From the NCBI RefSeq assembly GCF_030733205.1, contig NZ_JASHJL010000005.1:124001-188000 (forward strand): a DNA stretch of 64,000 nucleotides, read 5' to 3'. The stretch's first letter is position 1. Each line of letters begins with the position of its first letter. The position numbers and the translations under genes are program-made. Positions 51,890 to 62,797 of the stretch are shown in pieces. The notes beneath the pieces were generated by a model. It searched no databases. It had not been told where the DNA came from and saw only the letters and a program-made list of their open reading frames with translations. The stretch comes from Mameliella sp. MMSF_3455 (GTDB lineage Bacteria > Pseudomonadota > Alphaproteobacteria > Rhodobacterales > Rhodobacteraceae).

Positions 51890-53284
51890 TCAGAAATGGA
51901 TCGCCCGGCCCCAGGCATCCAGAACGGATTCATGCATCATCTCGCTCAGCGTCGGATGCGGAAAGACCGTCTGCATCAGGTCCGCCTCGGTCGTTTCCAA
52001 CTGGCGGCCGACGACATAGCCCTGGATCAGTTCCGTGACCTCGGCGCCAACCATATGCGCCCCGAGCAGCTCCCCCGTCTGCGCATCGAAAACCGTCTTG
52101 ACCAGCCCCTCCGGCTCCCCCAGCGCGATGGCTTTTCCGTTGCCGATGAAAGGGAAGCGTCCGACCTTGATGTCATAGCCTTTGTCCTTGGCCTGCGCCT
52201 CGGTCAAGCCGACGCTGGCCACCTGCGGCTGGCAATAGGTGCACCCTGCGATGCTGTCCGGATCGACCGCGTGCGGATGCTGCCCGGCGATCAGTTCCGC
52301 CACCATGACGCCCTCGTGGCTCGCCTTGTGCGCCAGCCAGGGCGCGCCCGCCACGTCACCGATGGCATAAAGCCCCTCGACCCCGGTGCGGCAGTAGGGA
52401 TCGGTCACGATATGGCTCTTCTCGACCCGGACCCCCAGTTCCTCCAGCCCCAGTTCCTCCACGTTGCCGACAATGCCGACAGCAGAAATCACCGTATCCA
52501 CGGAGATTTTTGACTTATCCCCATTTCTGTCCACATGGGCGACAACCGTGCCCTTGCCGCGTTCCAGCTTTTCGACCTTCGCCCCTTCGAGAATGGTCAT
52601 GCCCTGTTTCTCGAACTGCTTCTTGGCGAAGGCCGCGATCTCGGCATCTTCGACCGGCAGGATGCGGTCCATGACCTCGACCACCGTCACCTCGGCGCCC
52701 AGCGTCTGGTAGAAACTGGCGAACTCGATGCCGATGGCGCCCGACCCGATAACCAGAAGTTTCTTCGGCATGTGCGGCGGGACCAATGCGTGCTTGTAGG
52801 TCCAGACCTGTGTGCCGTCCGCCTCCAGCCCCGGCAATTCGCGGGCCCGCGCGCCGGTGGCCAGCACCACGCTGCCCGCCTCCAGCACCTCCTCGCCCTT
52901 GTCGGTGGTGACATGCACCCGGCCCGGCCCGTCCAGCCGCGCGGTGCCCATCAGGGTCGTCACCTTGTTCTTTTTCAGAAGATGGCCGACGCCGGAGTTC
53001 AGCTGTTTCGCCACCCCGCGCGAGCGTTTCACCACCGCGTCGAGGTCATAGGACAGGCCCTCGGCCTTCAAGCCGAATTCCTGCGCACGGTGCATCAGGT
53101 GGAACACCTCGGCAGAGCGCAACATGGCCTTGGTCGGGATGCAGCCCCAGTTCAGGCAGATGCCCCCCATGTGTTCGCGTTCGACCACGGCGACGCTCAA
53201 TCCCAGCTGCGCGCCGCGGATCGCCGCGACATAGCCGCCGGGGCCCGCGCCGATCACCACCATGTCAAAGCGTTTCGCGCCCAT
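51890..53284 (-). CDS. lpdA: Dihydrolipoyl dehydrogenase
   Basis: The FAD-dependent E3 enzyme of 2-oxoacid dehydrogenase complexes and the glycine cleavage system, reoxidising dihydrolipoyl groups. Seen: FAD motif VVIGAGPGGYVAAIRGAQLG, the redox disulfide GGICLNWGCIPTKAML, the NAD motif IGSGAIGIEFASFYQTLGAE, and the C-terminal catalytic HPTLSEMMHESVL. The 464-residue length is standard. GGGGAGG precedes the start. It is not beside pyruvate or oxoglutarate dehydrogenase genes here, so it may be one of several paralogues and its complex is unknown. Confidence 0.95.
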   Translation of the reverse strand: MGAKRFDMVVIGAGPGGYVAAIRGAQLGLSVAVVEREHMGGICLNWGCIPTKAMLRSAEVFHLMHRAQEFGLKAEGLSYDLDAVVKRSRGVAKQLNSGVGHLLKKNKVTTLMGTARLDGPGRVHVTTDKGEEVLEAGSVVLATGARARELPGLEADGTQVWTYKHALVPPHMPKKLLVIGSGAIGIEFASFYQTLGAEVTVVEVMDRILPVEDAEIAAFAKKQFEKQGMTILEGAKVEKLERGKGTVVAHVDRNGDKSKISVDTVISAVGIVGNVEELGLEELGVRVEKSHIVTDPYCRTGVEGLYAIGDVAGAPWLAHKASHEGVMVAELIAGQHPHAVDPDSIAGCTYCQPQVASVGLTEAQAKDKGYDIKVGRFPFIGNGKAIALGEPEGLVKTVFDAQTGELLGAHMVGAEVTELIQGYVVGRQLETTEADLMQTVFPHPTLSEMMHESVLDAWGRAIHF

Positions 53285-53355
53285 GCCGTTCCTCCCCTGC
53301 AGGCCATTGCAAAGGAGGCTAGCCGCTCACCGGACCAAGGGCAATCGGGTGGCGA

Positions 53356-53937
53356 TCAGGCCGCCACGCCGGACTGGAAGTCCCGCAGGGTCGCGCCATA
53401 GCCGCCCTGGTCGAGAAAGGCCTGCTCTGGCGGGTTCGTCCGCCGCGACAGAGCCTCGTTCCGATAGGGAAACCGGCCAAAGCGGCGGATCACCTCGCGG
53501 TGCACGCGGGCGTGCAGCAGGTTGTTCTCGGCGTCGGGCATGCGCTCCTTGAACAGGCGCACACAGCGGTCCTGGTCGCAGAGGTTTTCCGAATGCATCA
53601 GCGGCAAGTAGAAGAACTGCCGCGCCGGCGGATCGATCTTGAGGTCCCAGCCGCGATGGATCGCCTGTTTTGCCGCCGCACGGCCGACCTCGTCCGAGGC
53701 AAAGGCACGCGCGTCGTCGCGAAACATGTTCCGCGGAAACTGGTCGGCCAACAGGATATAGGCCAGCGCCCCGGACGGATAGGTCAGCCACAGCCCATAG
53801 CGCCCTTCCATCAGTCCTTCCCAGGCCGCGCCGAACCGCTCGGTGATCGCCGCATCCAGCGCGTCGTCCTTTGCGTACCAGCCCTTGGGGCCGACCTCGT
53901 CAAGCCAGAAGGCCAGTATACTGTCGGGGGTGCTCAT
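53356..53937 (-). CDS. DUF924 family protein
   Basis: A 193-residue protein of the DUF924 (TPR-like helical) family: ILAFWLDEVGPKGWYAKDDA at the N terminus, DQFPRNMFRDDARAFASDEV, and FFYLPLMHSENLCDQDRCVR are its standard blocks. ATG 53937 (MSTPDSILAFW) has AGGAG upstream; the longer frame to 54009 is rejected. Function unknown. Confidence 0.88.
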   Translation of the reverse strand: MSTPDSILAFWLDEVGPKGWYAKDDALDAAITERFGAAWEGLMEGRYGLWLTYPSGALAYILLADQFPRNMFRDDARAFASDEVGRAAAKQAIHRGWDLKIDPPARQFFYLPLMHSENLCDQDRCVRLFKERMPDAENNLLHARVHREVIRRFGRFPYRNEALSRRTNPPEQAFLDQGGYGATLRDFQSGVAA

Positions 53938-54036
53938 CTGTTTCTCCTTTGTCACCCTGATCTCATCCTGCCACGAAATTATATTGCGCGAGGAATCACC
54001 GGCACCCAAATCACGAATTCTGACAGGTTCTGACAG

Positions 54037-55320
54037 TCATTGTGCGCCGGCTTCGTCGTCCTCTTGCTGACCGATGAAGTATTCCTGCGCCACCTCGACG
54101 GCGACCGGGGTCGATGAGGGCATGACCGGGGCATAGGCGCCGGTATCCTCGACCGAGGGCGCGGCCCGCTGCGTCATGCGGTAGAGCGCGTAGAGCGAGA
54201 TCAGCGCCAGCAGCGCGAAGATCAGCATGAAGAAGGCCTCCGGCCCGGCGACTTCCATGACCCAGCCGATGATCAGCGGCCCGGCGATGGCGCCCAGCCC
54301 GTTGACAAAGAGCAACCCGGCAGAGGCGCTGGCCATGTCCTCGGGCTGGAGAAAGTCGTTGGTATAGGCGATCAGCAGCGAATAGAGCGGGTTGGAACAA
54401 CCGCCAATGACAAAGGCCGCGGCCACCAGCACCGCGAAGGCCCCGCCCGATACGGCGGCCAGGATCGCGGCCCCGGCACCGCCCGCGGCCACCAGCATGA
54501 TCAGCCAGCGCCGGTCGACCCGGTCAGACACCCAGCCCAGCGGATACTGCAGCACGACCGCGCCGACGTAGAAGGAGGCCACGAAGATCGAGATCTGGCT
54601 GAGCGTCAGCCCGGCCTCTGTCGCATAGACTGCGGCCATGCCGAATTGCGCCGCAAAGACACCGCCGAGGAAGAACATGCCCACCATGCCCAGCGGCGAA
54701 ACGCCGTAGAGTTCCCGCAGGGTCATCGGCTTGGAGGAGTCGAAGGCCGGGGTCGGCGAGATCGACAGCAGGATCGGTGCAAAGGAGATCGAGACCAGCA
54801 CCGAAGGGATCACGAACAGCAGGAACCCGCTCGCATCCGGGACCACCAGCAGGGCCTGGCTGACGATGATGCCCGCCATCTGCACGATCATGTAGGCGGA
54901 CAGGGTCTGACCGCGGGTTTCATTGTCCGCGGCATTGTTCAGCCAGCTTTCGGCGGTGACGTAGACTCCGCAAAAGCAGAACCCCAGAACCAGCCGCCCG
55001 AAAGTCCAGGCGATCGGGTCCTGCACCGCCGGAAACAGGATCAGCACCGCCGAGACGAAGCTCCCCAGCGCGGCAAAGACCCGCACGTGCCCGACACGCC
55101 GGATCATTCCCGGAACGGTCCGCGAGGCCAGCAGGAACCCGGCGAAATAGCCCGCCATGACAATCGACATGGTACCGGCGGAGAAACCCGCCGCCGCGCC
55201 GCGCACACCCAGCAAGGAGCCCTGCAGCCCGTTGCCGATCATCAGGAGCAACATGCCCAGGAGCAGCGCCCAGGAATTTTTCAGCACATGGATCAACGGT
55301 TTGCCCTTTCTCTTCGGCAT
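54037..55320 (-). CDS. MFS transporter
   Basis: A 427-residue major facilitator with twelve predicted helices; examples are LLLGMLLLMIGNGLQGSLLG, MSIVMAGYFAGFLLASRTVP and LVLGFCFCGVYVTAESWLNN. The layout with the AESWLNNAADNETRGQTLSA segment recalls YcaD-type transporters. An acidic C-terminal tail ends the protein. The substrate is unknown. It lies upstream of the DUF924 gene with about 100 bases between and downstream of queA on the same strand. Confidence 0.88.
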   Translation of the reverse strand: MPKRKGKPLIHVLKNSWALLLGMLLLMIGNGLQGSLLGVRGAAAGFSAGTMSIVMAGYFAGFLLASRTVPGMIRRVGHVRVFAALGSFVSAVLILFPAVQDPIAWTFGRLVLGFCFCGVYVTAESWLNNAADNETRGQTLSAYMIVQMAGIIVSQALLVVPDASGFLLFVIPSVLVSISFAPILLSISPTPAFDSSKPMTLRELYGVSPLGMVGMFFLGGVFAAQFGMAAVYATEAGLTLSQISIFVASFYVGAVVLQYPLGWVSDRVDRRWLIMLVAAGGAGAAILAAVSGGAFAVLVAAAFVIGGCSNPLYSLLIAYTNDFLQPEDMASASAGLLFVNGLGAIAGPLIIGWVMEVAGPEAFFMLIFALLALISLYALYRMTQRAAPSVEDTGAYAPVMPSSTPVAVEVAQEYFIGQQEDDEAGAQ

Positions 55321-55501
55321 ACTGCAAAACGGCGCACCACTGCCGGATGGCCATTGGCGACGCCCTGCCCGATTCTGTGTCGCAGGGGAACCAAAAGCAT
55401 CACCGCTTGGCGAATTGCTGCGACTTTTCCCGGCAGGCTCACGGCACGCGGTTTCCTGCCGCGACCGCTCTGTGACCGATGCGGAACGCCCGCGCGGCGC
55501 C

Positions 55502-56557
55502 TCAGCCCGCGGGCGGGATCAAAAGCGAGGCATCCCCGTAGGAAAAGAACCGGTACTCGGTCTCGACCGCATGGGCATAGATCGCCCGGATGCGTTCAGG
55601 TCCCATCAGGGCCGAGACCAGCATCATCAGCGTCGATTTGGGCAGGTGGAAATTCGTCATCAGCGCGTCGGTCACGTTGAAGGTGAAACCGGGATAGATG
55701 AAGATGTCCGTCACGCCCCGGAACGGCGCGATCTCGCCGCCCCTTGCGGCCGTCTCGATCAGGCGCAGCGCGGTGGTGCCGACGGGGATGATCCGCCCGC
55801 CCGCGGCGCGGGTGGCGGCGATCTCGGCAGCGGCCTCTTCGCTGACCTCACCCCATTCGCCGTGCATCCTGTGGGTGGTCACGTCCTCGACCTTGACCGG
55901 CAGGAAGGTACCCGCCCCCACATGCAGGGTGACATGGGTGAAGGCCACGCCCATGTCACGCAGTTGCGCCAGCAGCGCGTCGTCGAAATGCAGCGATGCG
56001 GTGGGTGCGGCAACCGCGCCCGAATGCCGGGCCCAGACCGTCTGATAGTCTTCGCGGTCCTGCGCGTCGGCGGGGCGTTTGGCAGCGATGTAGGGCGGCA
56101 ACGGCATGGCGCCCGCGGCGTTCAGCGCGGCGTCGAAATCATCCCCTTCGAGGTTGAAGCGCAGAAGGCCCTGCCCTTCGTCGCGCGCCTCAAGAGTTGC
56201 GCTCAAGGTATTGGAAAAGATGATTTCCTCACCGTCGCGCACCTTTTTCAGCGGCTTGATCAGCGCCGCCCATGTGCCGCCGGCGCGCGGCTCCAGCAGC
56301 GTGACCTCGATCCTTGCCTCGGTCTCTCCGGCGTCGGACATGCGCCGCCGGACTCCTTGCAGCCGCGCCGGGATCACCCGCGTGTCGTTCAGAACCAGGC
56401 GGTCGCCCGGGCGCAGCCAGTCCACCAGGTCGGTGACATGCGCATCGGTGATCGCATCGCCCTCGGCCACCAGCAGCCGGGCCGAGGTGCGCGGGCGCGC
56501 GGGCCGCGTGGCGATCAGCCCATCCGGCAGATCGAAATCGAAATCGCTGAGCTTCAT
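55502..56557 (-). CDS. queA: S-adenosylmethionine:tRNA ribosyltransferase-isomerase
   Basis: QueA transfers and isomerises the ribose of SAM onto preQ1-modified tRNA, forming epoxyqueuosine. Seen: [40 protein letters not shown], the [18 protein letters not shown] motif and [22 protein letters not shown] 56557 gives the standard N terminus; GTG 56578 overlaps the upstream stop (GTGA) and is also possible. At 351 residues it is normal. The upstream neighbour is an AsmA-like protein, with translation probably coupled. Confidence 0.94.
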   Translation of the reverse strand: MKLSDFDFDLPDGLIATRPARPRTSARLLVAEGDAITDAHVTDLVDWLRPGDRLVLNDTRVIPARLQGVRRRMSDAGETEARIEVTLLEPRAGGTWAALIKPLKKVRDGEEIIFSNTLSATLEARDEGQGLLRFNLEGDDFDAALNAAGAMPLPPYIAAKRPADAQDREDYQTVWARHSGAVAAPTASLHFDDALLAQLRDMGVAFTHVTLHVGAGTFLPVKVEDVTTHRMHGEWGEVSEEAAAEIAATRAAGGRIIPVGTTALRLIETAARGGEIAPFRGVTDIFIYPGFTFNVTDALMTNFHLPKSTLMMLVSALMGPERIRAIYAHAVETEYRFFSYGDASLLIPPAG

Positions 56558-56574
56558 GAGGCAACCCGTTGGAA

Positions 56575-59500
56575 TCACTGTGACAGCTTGGGCGGAGGCC
56601 GGCGGAAGATGTCACGGAACATGCCCGGGGTGAAGGCCGAAAGCGGGTTGACCGCAACACGCGGATTCTCGACCGAGCCACGCAGGTTGAAGTTGAAGCC
56701 GATCAGCCCCTCGCCCCGGCGCGAGAAGATCTGGCCGATGCCGTTGATCAGGTAGATCGGCGACAGCACACCTTGCAGATCCATGCGCCCGGTGGCGAGG
56801 TCGTAATACCCGTCCAGCGAGATCCCCATCGAGGGGCCGACCGCGCTTGACCGGCTGATGATGACCCGGCTGGGCGTCAGCCGAAACCGCGCCTCGACAT
56901 CGGTAAAGAAGATCCCCGGCCCGTTGAGCTGATCCAGTACCCCGACCACGCTGACCGCGTCCAGCAGGGCGGCGATGGCGGGGGCTTTGCGCAGGCGGGT
57001 TTCCTCGATCCGCATGAGACCGTCGTAGCTGCCCGGTTGGCCCCGGACCGGCGCGATATCCAGTTGAAAGGTGCCGTCACGCACGGTCTTGAGAAGCCCG
57101 GCCGCCCGCAAGACGTCGCCTGCGTCCTCTCCGGTGATGCGGAAGGCAGTGCCGCCCCGCTGCGGCACGGCAAGCCCCTTGACCAGCGTGCGCCCGCCCA
57201 GTTGCGCGTCGAACCGCCCGTTCAGCCCGCGCGTCGTGTCGAAATCGGCACGGAAGTCCTCGAAGACGATGCTGTCGGTCAGGCGCAGGCTGTCCAGCGT
57301 CAGGGTCAGCGGCGCGCCGCCGCCAGGGCCCCCGTCGCCGTTCCCCGCCGCGCCGGAACTAGAGGTGAAGGGCGCGCGCCGCATGTCCACGCTGCCAGAT
57401 CCGACCTCGATCGCCGGCATCGCCCCGGCACCGCGCCCGCGCAGGCGCCCGCTGACGTCCAGCCAGTCGCCCACCGTCAGGCGCGCCAGTTCCAGCCTGT
57501 CAAAGCCGCCCTGCGCCGTCAGCAGCACGCGGCCCTCGGCCTCCAGCCCGGCGCCCTGCAACTCCAGCCGCTCGATGGTCGGCACCTCGCCCAGCAGGCC
57601 GGCGACGAAAAAACGACCGCGTTCGCCCGGCGTCATGTCCCACCCCAGTTGCGGCATTGACAGGCCCATCCCCGCCAGGTCGCTGGTCAGCGAAAAGCGC
57701 GCCGGGGCCCCGCGTGGCATGTCGATGCGCAACTGGCCCTTGCCGCTGCCGCGCACCGTGCCCGGCGGCAGGCCGATCCCCAGCGCCGCAATGCTTTCGG
57801 GCGTCAATGTCACCTCGGCGTCGACCTCTCCTCCGGAGCCCGAGAAGGGCCGCGCCCAGCGGCCCGTGGCCGGGATACCATCGACCATGACCGCCCCTTC
57901 CAGCGCCACCGCCTTGTTGGTGACGCTCAAGGCCAGCCGGTCGGCGGTCAGCGGCTTGCCCGGGATGGCCGTGGGCGCGTCCACGTCGCGCAACGTGCCT
58001 TCGAGGTTCAGCGCCACGTCCTGCAGCGTCAGGCCCCGGACCAGCGGCAGCGCGATCCGCCCGGACACCCGCGCCCGCCCGCTGGCCATGTCGACGGTCC
58101 GGTCGGCCTTGTCGATCAGCCGCCAAGCCTCGTTGTTGAGATAGGAGAGCGCGGCGGTGATGCTGCCCCGCGCCTGCAGGCGCACCTCGCCGGTCGCGGG
58201 TTTGACGCGCAGATCGCCGATGACGAACTCGGAACCGCCCAGGTCGATCGGCCCATGCCCGGCATCGGTGGTGCCCGCTTCCAGCCGCAGGCCAAGCCGC
58301 CCGTCGTAGATCGTCACCCGGCCCGCGGCGTCCCTCAGGCCCGGCATCCGCGGGTTGAAGGTGGCCAGCCCCTCGGAAAAGGCGAAGTCGATATAGGTCT
58401 TGGGCTGGTCCGCGCCGGGTTCGGCGCGCAGCGCGAACTGCACGTCCTCGATGCGTCCGCCGTGCACGTTGTTCACGACCCAGCGGCGGGTGCCCGGATG
58501 AAGCTCCTCGGGCCAGAAGCCCAGAACCTGCTCCGGCGTCGTCTTCTCTATCTGCGTGTCCAGCGCCAGCCGCCATCCCTCGGCCTGCGCCGAAAGCTGG
58601 CCCGAGGCGCGCAATGGATAGGTCGGATCGGTCAGGCGCAGCTCACCCAGCGTGACCTCGAAAGGATCGAGCCGCACCTTGAAGGCGGCCTCGGCCCCCG
58701 ACAGGCTCATCTCGCGGTCCAGCAGCGCGCCCTTGGCAAGCGCCATGTCGCTCAGGGTGAACTGCCCGGTCAGCCCCTGCGGCCAGCCGGTCTCGATCCC
58801 GTTCAGCCGTGCGGTCCCCGCCGCCGTCACCTTGCCCAGCGGAGAGGCCAGGCGAATGCGCTGGAACCGCAAAAGCCCCTCTGCGGGCGTGTAGGTAAAG
58901 GCGGTCTCGGCGCTGTCGAAGGGCAGCGCGCGGGTGGCCGCGGTGGGCTGCAACGCGCCCTTGCCGATCCGCAGCGAGGCCTCCAGCGGATTCAGCGCGC
59001 CGCTTTCATCGAGGCCCGAGCGCAACGCGCCCGAGATCGGCGCATCCAGTTCCTCGAGCCAGGCCAATGCCGGGCTTTGCGTGGCGATATCGCGCGCGGC
59101 AAGCCCGTGCAGGATGATACCGAAATCCAGGCTCTGCTGGCCGATGGGGCTTTGTGCCTCGACCTCGACGGTGGCCACGCCGTCGCCGCCTGACAGCAGC
59201 GCCACATCGCCGGACAGGGCAAGCCGACCGTCTTCGCGCGCCAGCCGCAGCCGCCCGCCATCGGCGGTCCATCCGCGCCGCGCGCGCTGGTCCTCGAAGC
59301 GCAGGGTCAGAGCGTCCGCCTCGAAGGAGGTGAGTCCCGCCAGCCGCGGATCCTCCATGACCGTGTCGATGCGAGCGATGATCTGCCCGATGTCAGGCAT
59401 TTCGGAACTGGCGGCAAAGGCATCGCCCAACGACAGGCCCAGCCGCCCGTCCGCATCGCGCCGCAGGGTGACGAAGGCGCCGGAGACCTGTGCCTCGCGC

Positions 59501-59868
59501 AGGTCGACCTGGCCATTCAGCAGCGCGGCGGGCGACAGGCCCGCCTCGATGTCCGAAAGCTGTGCCACCGTCGCGCCATCGAGATTGCGGATTTCCACGT
59601 CCCAGAGGATCACCCGGGCCAGGCCGCTGCGCTGAACCAGCAGGCTCATGCGGCCGAAATCGACCTCGATTCCCGGCAGGCTTTCGGCGATCCGTGTCTC
59701 GATCCGCTCACGGACCCAGTCGGGCGCATCCACCGGGCGGCCGACCATCGCATAGCCCGCCACCCCAAGCGCCGCCAAAAGCGCCACCAGGACATAAAGA
59801 ACCCGCCGCCCGCGTCTGCGCCGGCGGGGCGGCGTGGATTTTTCCTGATTTCCGGCCTGTCTGCTCAC
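56575..59868 (-). CDS. AsmA/YhdP-like large envelope protein (DUF3971)
   Basis: A 1097-residue protein with a basic cytoplasmic N terminus ([11 protein letters not shown]), one membrane helix (about residues 23-42) and a very long periplasmic part made of beta-rich repeats. The signature regions are [20 protein letters not shown] with [13 protein letters not shown] at the N terminus and a C-terminal AsmA-type block ([40 protein letters not shown]). YhdP-type proteins are thought to help move phospholipids between the inner and outer membranes; this role is by family only. The stop overlaps the possible queA GTG start. Confidence 0.85.
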   Translation of the reverse strand: MSRQAGNQEKSTPPRRRRRGRRVLYVLVALLAALGVAGYAMVGRPVDAPDWVRERIETRIAESLPGIEVDFGRMSLLVQRSGLARVILWDVEIRNLDGATVAQLSDIEAGLSPAALLNGQVDLREAQVSGAFVTLRRDADGRLGLSLGDAFAASSEMPDIGQIIARIDTVMEDPRLAGLTSFEADALTLRFEDQRARRGWTADGGRLRLAREDGRLALSGDVALLSGGDGVATVEVEAQSPIGQQSLDFGIILHGLAARDIATQSPALAWLEELDAPISGALRSGLDESGALNPLEASLRIGKGALQPTAATRALPFDSAETAFTYTPAEGLLRFQRIRLASPLGKVTAAGTARLNGIETGWPQGLTGQFTLSDMALAKGALLDREMSLSGAEAAFKVRLDPFEVTLGELRLTDPTYPLRASGQLSAQAEGWRLALDTQIEKTTPEQVLGFWPEELHPGTRRWVVNNVHGGRIEDVQFALRAEPGADQPKTYIDFAFSEGLATFNPRMPGLRDAAGRVTIYDGRLGLRLEAGTTDAGHGPIDLGGSEFVIGDLRVKPATGEVRLQARGSITAALSYLNNEAWRLIDKADRTVDMASGRARVSGRIALPLVRGLTLQDVALNLEGTLRDVDAPTAIPGKPLTADRLALSVTNKAVALEGAVMVDGIPATGRWARPFSGSGGEVDAEVTLTPESIAALGIGLPPGTVRGSGKGQLRIDMPRGAPARFSLTSDLAGMGLSMPQLGWDMTPGERGRFFVAGLLGEVPTIERLELQGAGLEAEGRVLLTAQGGFDRLELARLTVGDWLDVSGRLRGRGAGAMPAIEVGSGSVDMRRAPFTSSSGAAGNGDGGPGGGAPLTLTLDSLRLTDSIVFEDFRADFDTTRGLNGRFDAQLGGRTLVKGLAVPQRGGTAFRITGEDAGDVLRAAGLLKTVRDGTFQLDIAPVRGQPGSYDGLMRIEETRLRKAPAIAALLDAVSVVGVLDQLNGPGIFFTDVEARFRLTPSRVIISRSSAVGPSMGISLDGYYDLATGRMDLQGVLSPIYLINGIGQIFSRRGEGLIGFNFNLRGSVENPRVAVNPLSAFTPGMFRDIFRRPPPKLSQ

Positions 59869-59948
59869 TGGAAGCCCGCGCCCATTGTCTTACTCTCCTG
59901 GCAGAGCTTTATGGCACATCATACCGCAACGCACCAAAGGAGACACCC

Positions 59949-60410
59949 ATGTCCGACACCGCGCTGAGCACAGCCCCCGATTTCACACTGCCCTCGACCT
60001 CGGGCGAGGTCTCGCTCTCGGCCCTGAAAGGCGCACCGGTGGTTCTGTTCTTCTACCCGCGCGACGACACCTCGGGCTGCACCAAGGAGAACGAGGCCTT
60101 TACCGCGCTTCTGCCGGAGTTCGAGGCACTGGGCGTGAAGGTCTACGGCGTATCCAAGGATTCGCTCGCCAGCCATGAGAAGTTCATGGCCAAGAAGGCG
60201 CTGACCGTGCCGCTGATCTCGGACGAAGGATCGGACATGTGCGAGAAATACGGCGTCTGGAAGGAAAAGAAGATGTACGGCAAGACCTTCATGGGCATCG
60301 AACGGTCCACCTTCCTGATCGATGCCGAGGGCCGCATCGCGCAGGAATGGCGCAAGGTGAAGGTCCCCGGCCACGCCGAGGCGGTGCTTGAGGCGGCCAA
60401 GGCCCTGTAA
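59949..60410 (+). CDS. bcp: Thiol peroxidase, Bcp/PrxQ type
   Basis: A 153-residue thioredoxin-dependent peroxiredoxin reducing peroxides. The peroxidatic Cys44 sits in YPRDDTSGCTKENEAF. The resolving Cys five residues later in E. coli Bcp is absent; a second cysteine, Cys98 (SDMCEKYGVW), is the likely partner as in other PrxQ subtypes. Start ATG 59949 is preceded by AAAGGAG; the long upstream open frame overlaps the AsmA-like gene on the other strand and is rejected. Confidence 0.93.
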   Translation: MSDTALSTAPDFTLPSTSGEVSLSALKGAPVVLFFYPRDDTSGCTKENEAFTALLPEFEALGVKVYGVSKDSLASHEKFMAKKALTVPLISDEGSDMCEKYGVWKEKKMYGKTFMGIERSTFLIDAEGRIAQEWRKVKVPGHAEAVLEAAKAL

Positions 60411-60439
60411 TCCCGGCACCTGCGCCCGGGACTTGCGTC

Positions 60440-60490
60440 ATGGGGGCTCTGCCCCCATACCCCCGGAGGTATTTTCCGAGAGAAGAAGAC
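60440..60490 (+). repeat. Dispersed intergenic element, copy 6
   Basis: ATGGGGGC-TCT-GCCCCCAT hairpin (60440-60458) followed by CCCCCGGAGGTATTTTCCGA and GAGAAGAAGAC. It runs up to the start of the DUF455 gene, as copy 1 does at rsmA. Confidence 0.75.
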
Positions 60491-60501
60491 AGGGGCGCCT
60501 C

Positions 60502-61326
60502 ATGATGAGCCTTTGCGAGATGGCGGTGGACGTTCTGACCACTGCGGACGGACGGCGGAAAACCGCCAAGTCGCGGGCCTATGCGGCGCAGTGGTTCGCG
60601 GCGCGCGCCGCGGGCGAGGAAATCCCGCTGGGCCGGGCGGTGCCACCGCTGCGGCCCGCGCGGCCCGATGCGCCCGAGCTGCTGGATCCGCGCGAGGTGC
60701 CCAAGCGCAAGCCTGGCAGCCCGCAGGGGCGGATCGCCCTGTTGCATGCCGTCGCCCATATCGAGCTGAACGCCGTCGACCTGCACTGGGACATCATCCC
60801 GCGCTTTGCCGGAACGCGGATGCCTGCCGGGTTCTACGACGACTGGGTCAAGGCCGCGGACGAGGAGAGCAAGCACTTCAACCTGATGTGCGACTGCCTG
60901 GAAGAGCTGGGCAGCCACTATGGCGCCCTGCCCGCCCATGCGGGCATGTGGCGCGCCGCCGAAGACACCGTCGAGGATTTCATGGGCCGGCTGGCGGTTG
61001 TGCCCATGGTGCTGGAAGCGCGCGGGCTGGACGTGACGCCGGGCATGATCGAAATCTTCCGCAAGGCCGGGATGGACAGCGCTGTGGCGGCGCTGGAGAC
61101 GATCTATGCCGAGGAGGTGAGCCATGTGGCCTATGGCTCGAAGTGGTTCCATTTCCTTTGTGGCCGGCATGACGCGGACCCGAAAACCGTGTTTCACGAG
61201 TTGGTGAGGACGTACTTCAAAGGCGCGTTGAAGCCGCCCTTCAACGAGGATAAACGCGCCGAGGCCGGGTTGCCGCCGGATTTCTACTGGCCCCTTGCCG
61301 AAGATATCCCCAACCGAACTCGTTGA
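60502..61326 (+). CDS. DUF455 family ferritin-like protein
   Basis: A 274-residue protein of the DUF455 family with a ferritin-like four-helix fold. Candidate metal ligands are visible: LLHAVAHIELNAVDLHWDII, AADEESKHFNLMCDCLEEL, and IYAEEVSHVAYGSKWFHFL, each contributing Glu and His in ferritin-like spacing. ATG 60502 is the first sensible start, with AGGGG upstream. The family's reaction is not established. It follows bcp by about 90 bases, a gap filled by the dispersed element. Confidence 0.87.
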   Translation: MMSLCEMAVDVLTTADGRRKTAKSRAYAAQWFAARAAGEEIPLGRAVPPLRPARPDAPELLDPREVPKRKPGSPQGRIALLHAVAHIELNAVDLHWDIIPRFAGTRMPAGFYDDWVKAADEESKHFNLMCDCLEELGSHYGALPAHAGMWRAAEDTVEDFMGRLAVVPMVLEARGLDVTPGMIEIFRKAGMDSAVAALETIYAEEVSHVAYGSKWFHFLCGRHDADPKTVFHELVRTYFKGALKPPFNEDKRAEAGLPPDFYWPLAEDIPNRTR

Positions 61327-61489
61327 ATCGGCGGATTTTTGCCATTTCGGCCCCTTCCCGCCGGTGCGACCGAATCGCAGGGCCAAAAATCTTGCGGTTG
61401 CGTGAAAGGCTGGGGTAAGCCCGACGACAGGGTGTCGCTAAGTGGGGACTATGCGCGCCTTGATTGGGACGGGACTAGGGGACAGTCAG

Positions 61490-62797
61490 GTGAGATCACG
61501 TCTGACCATCAGACTTCACGCGCTTGTAGAGCGCTTCTTTCCGGAACGCAGGCTCTTTCTGAGGTCCGACAGCGACACGCGCTTTATCCGGCTGAGATCG
61601 GAAACGCAGGCGGTCGGTGTTGTCGGGCTGACCTTGCTTGTGGGCTGGAGCATCGTCGCCACCTCGATCCTGTTGATGGATTCGATCGGCGCCGGGAACT
61701 TTCGCGACCAGGCCAAGCGTGACCAGCTGACCTATCAGCAGCGCCTGAACGCCCTGTCGGCCGAGCGCGACGCGCGCGCCGCCGAGGCGCTGGCCGCGCA
61801 GGATCGCTTTGCCGCCGCGCTGAAGCAGATCTCGGTCATGCAAACCGAACTGCTGAATTCCGAGGCGCAGCGCCGCGAGCTGGAAACCGGGATCGACGTG
61901 ATCCAGGCCACGCTGCGCGAGGTGATGAAGTCGCGCGAAGAAGCGACCGCCCGGCTGGCCGAACTGGAAAGCGACCTCAAGGGCGAGGTCGCCCTGGCCC
62001 GCGCCAGCGGCGACGACGCCACCGTCAAGCTGCTGAACGAGGCGTTGACCCGCGTCGCCGAGGAACGCGACCAGGTGATCGCCGACGCCCAGGCGGCGCT
62101 GATCCGCGCCGCAGAGATGCAGGCCGAGATCGAGATCCTCGAGGACAAGAACGACCGCATCTTCCGCCAGCTCGAAGAGGCGATGACCGTCTCTGTCATG
62201 CCGCTGGACAAGATGTTCGAAAAGGCCGGCATGGACCCGGACCGCATCCTGAACGAGGTCCGCAAGGGCTATTCCGGCCAGGGCGGCCCGATGACGCCGC
62301 TGAGCTTTTCGACCAAGGGCGACGCCACCTCCCCCGAAACGCTGCGCGCCAACCGTATCCTGAACCAGATGGACCGGTTGAACCTCTACCGGATCGCCGC
62401 CCAGAAGGCGCCTTTCGCCTCGCCGCTCAAGGACAGTTTCCGCTTTACCAGCGGCTTCGGATATCGGTGGGGCAGGTTGCACGCGGGCACGGATTTCGCG
62501 GCGCCGCACGGCACGCCGATCTATTCCACCGCCGACGGCGTGGTGATCCACGCCGGCTGGCAGTCGGGCTATGGACGGCTGGTCAAGATCCAGCATGAAT
62601 TCGGCATCGAGACGCGCTACGCGCACATGTCCAAAATCCGCGTGAAGGAGGGTCAAAGGGTCTCGCGCGGGGATCGGATCGGTGATATGGGGAACACCGG
62701 TCGGTCGACCGGGACTCATCTCCACTACGAAGTCCGAGTCGGCGGCAAACCCGTCAATCCGATGATCTATATCAAGGCTGCGAAAGATGTTTTCTAA
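61490..62797 (+). CDS. M23 family metallopeptidase with coiled coil and membrane anchor
   Basis: A 435-residue cell-wall peptidase. Order: basic cytoplasmic N terminus (RSRLTIRLHALVERFFPERR), one membrane helix (about 46-67, VGVVGLTLLVGWSIVATSIL), a long Ala/Glu/Arg-rich coiled coil (about 75-240), and a C-terminal LytM domain with intact zinc motifs HAGTDFAAPHGTPIY and GTHLHYEVRVGG. Start GTG 61490 has AGGGGA upstream and gives the family-like N terminus; GTG/ATG starts at 61442 and 61451 are possible. It overlaps the bactofilin gene by 11 bases. LytM-type enzymes and bactofilins are known to cooperate in cell-shape control in other alphaproteobacteria. Confidence 0.91.
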   Translation: MRSRLTIRLHALVERFFPERRLFLRSDSDTRFIRLRSETQAVGVVGLTLLVGWSIVATSILLMDSIGAGNFRDQAKRDQLTYQQRLNALSAERDARAAEALAAQDRFAAALKQISVMQTELLNSEAQRRELETGIDVIQATLREVMKSREEATARLAELESDLKGEVALARASGDDATVKLLNEALTRVAEERDQVIADAQAALIRAAEMQAEIEILEDKNDRIFRQLEEAMTVSVMPLDKMFEKAGMDPDRILNEVRKGYSGQGGPMTPLSFSTKGDATSPETLRANRILNQMDRLNLYRIAAQKAPFASPLKDSFRFTSGFGYRWGRLHAGTDFAAPHGTPIYSTADGVVIHAGWQSGYGRLVKIQHEFGIETRYAHMSKIRVKEGQRVSRGDRIGDMGNTGRSTGTHLHYEVRVGGKPVNPMIYIKAAKDVF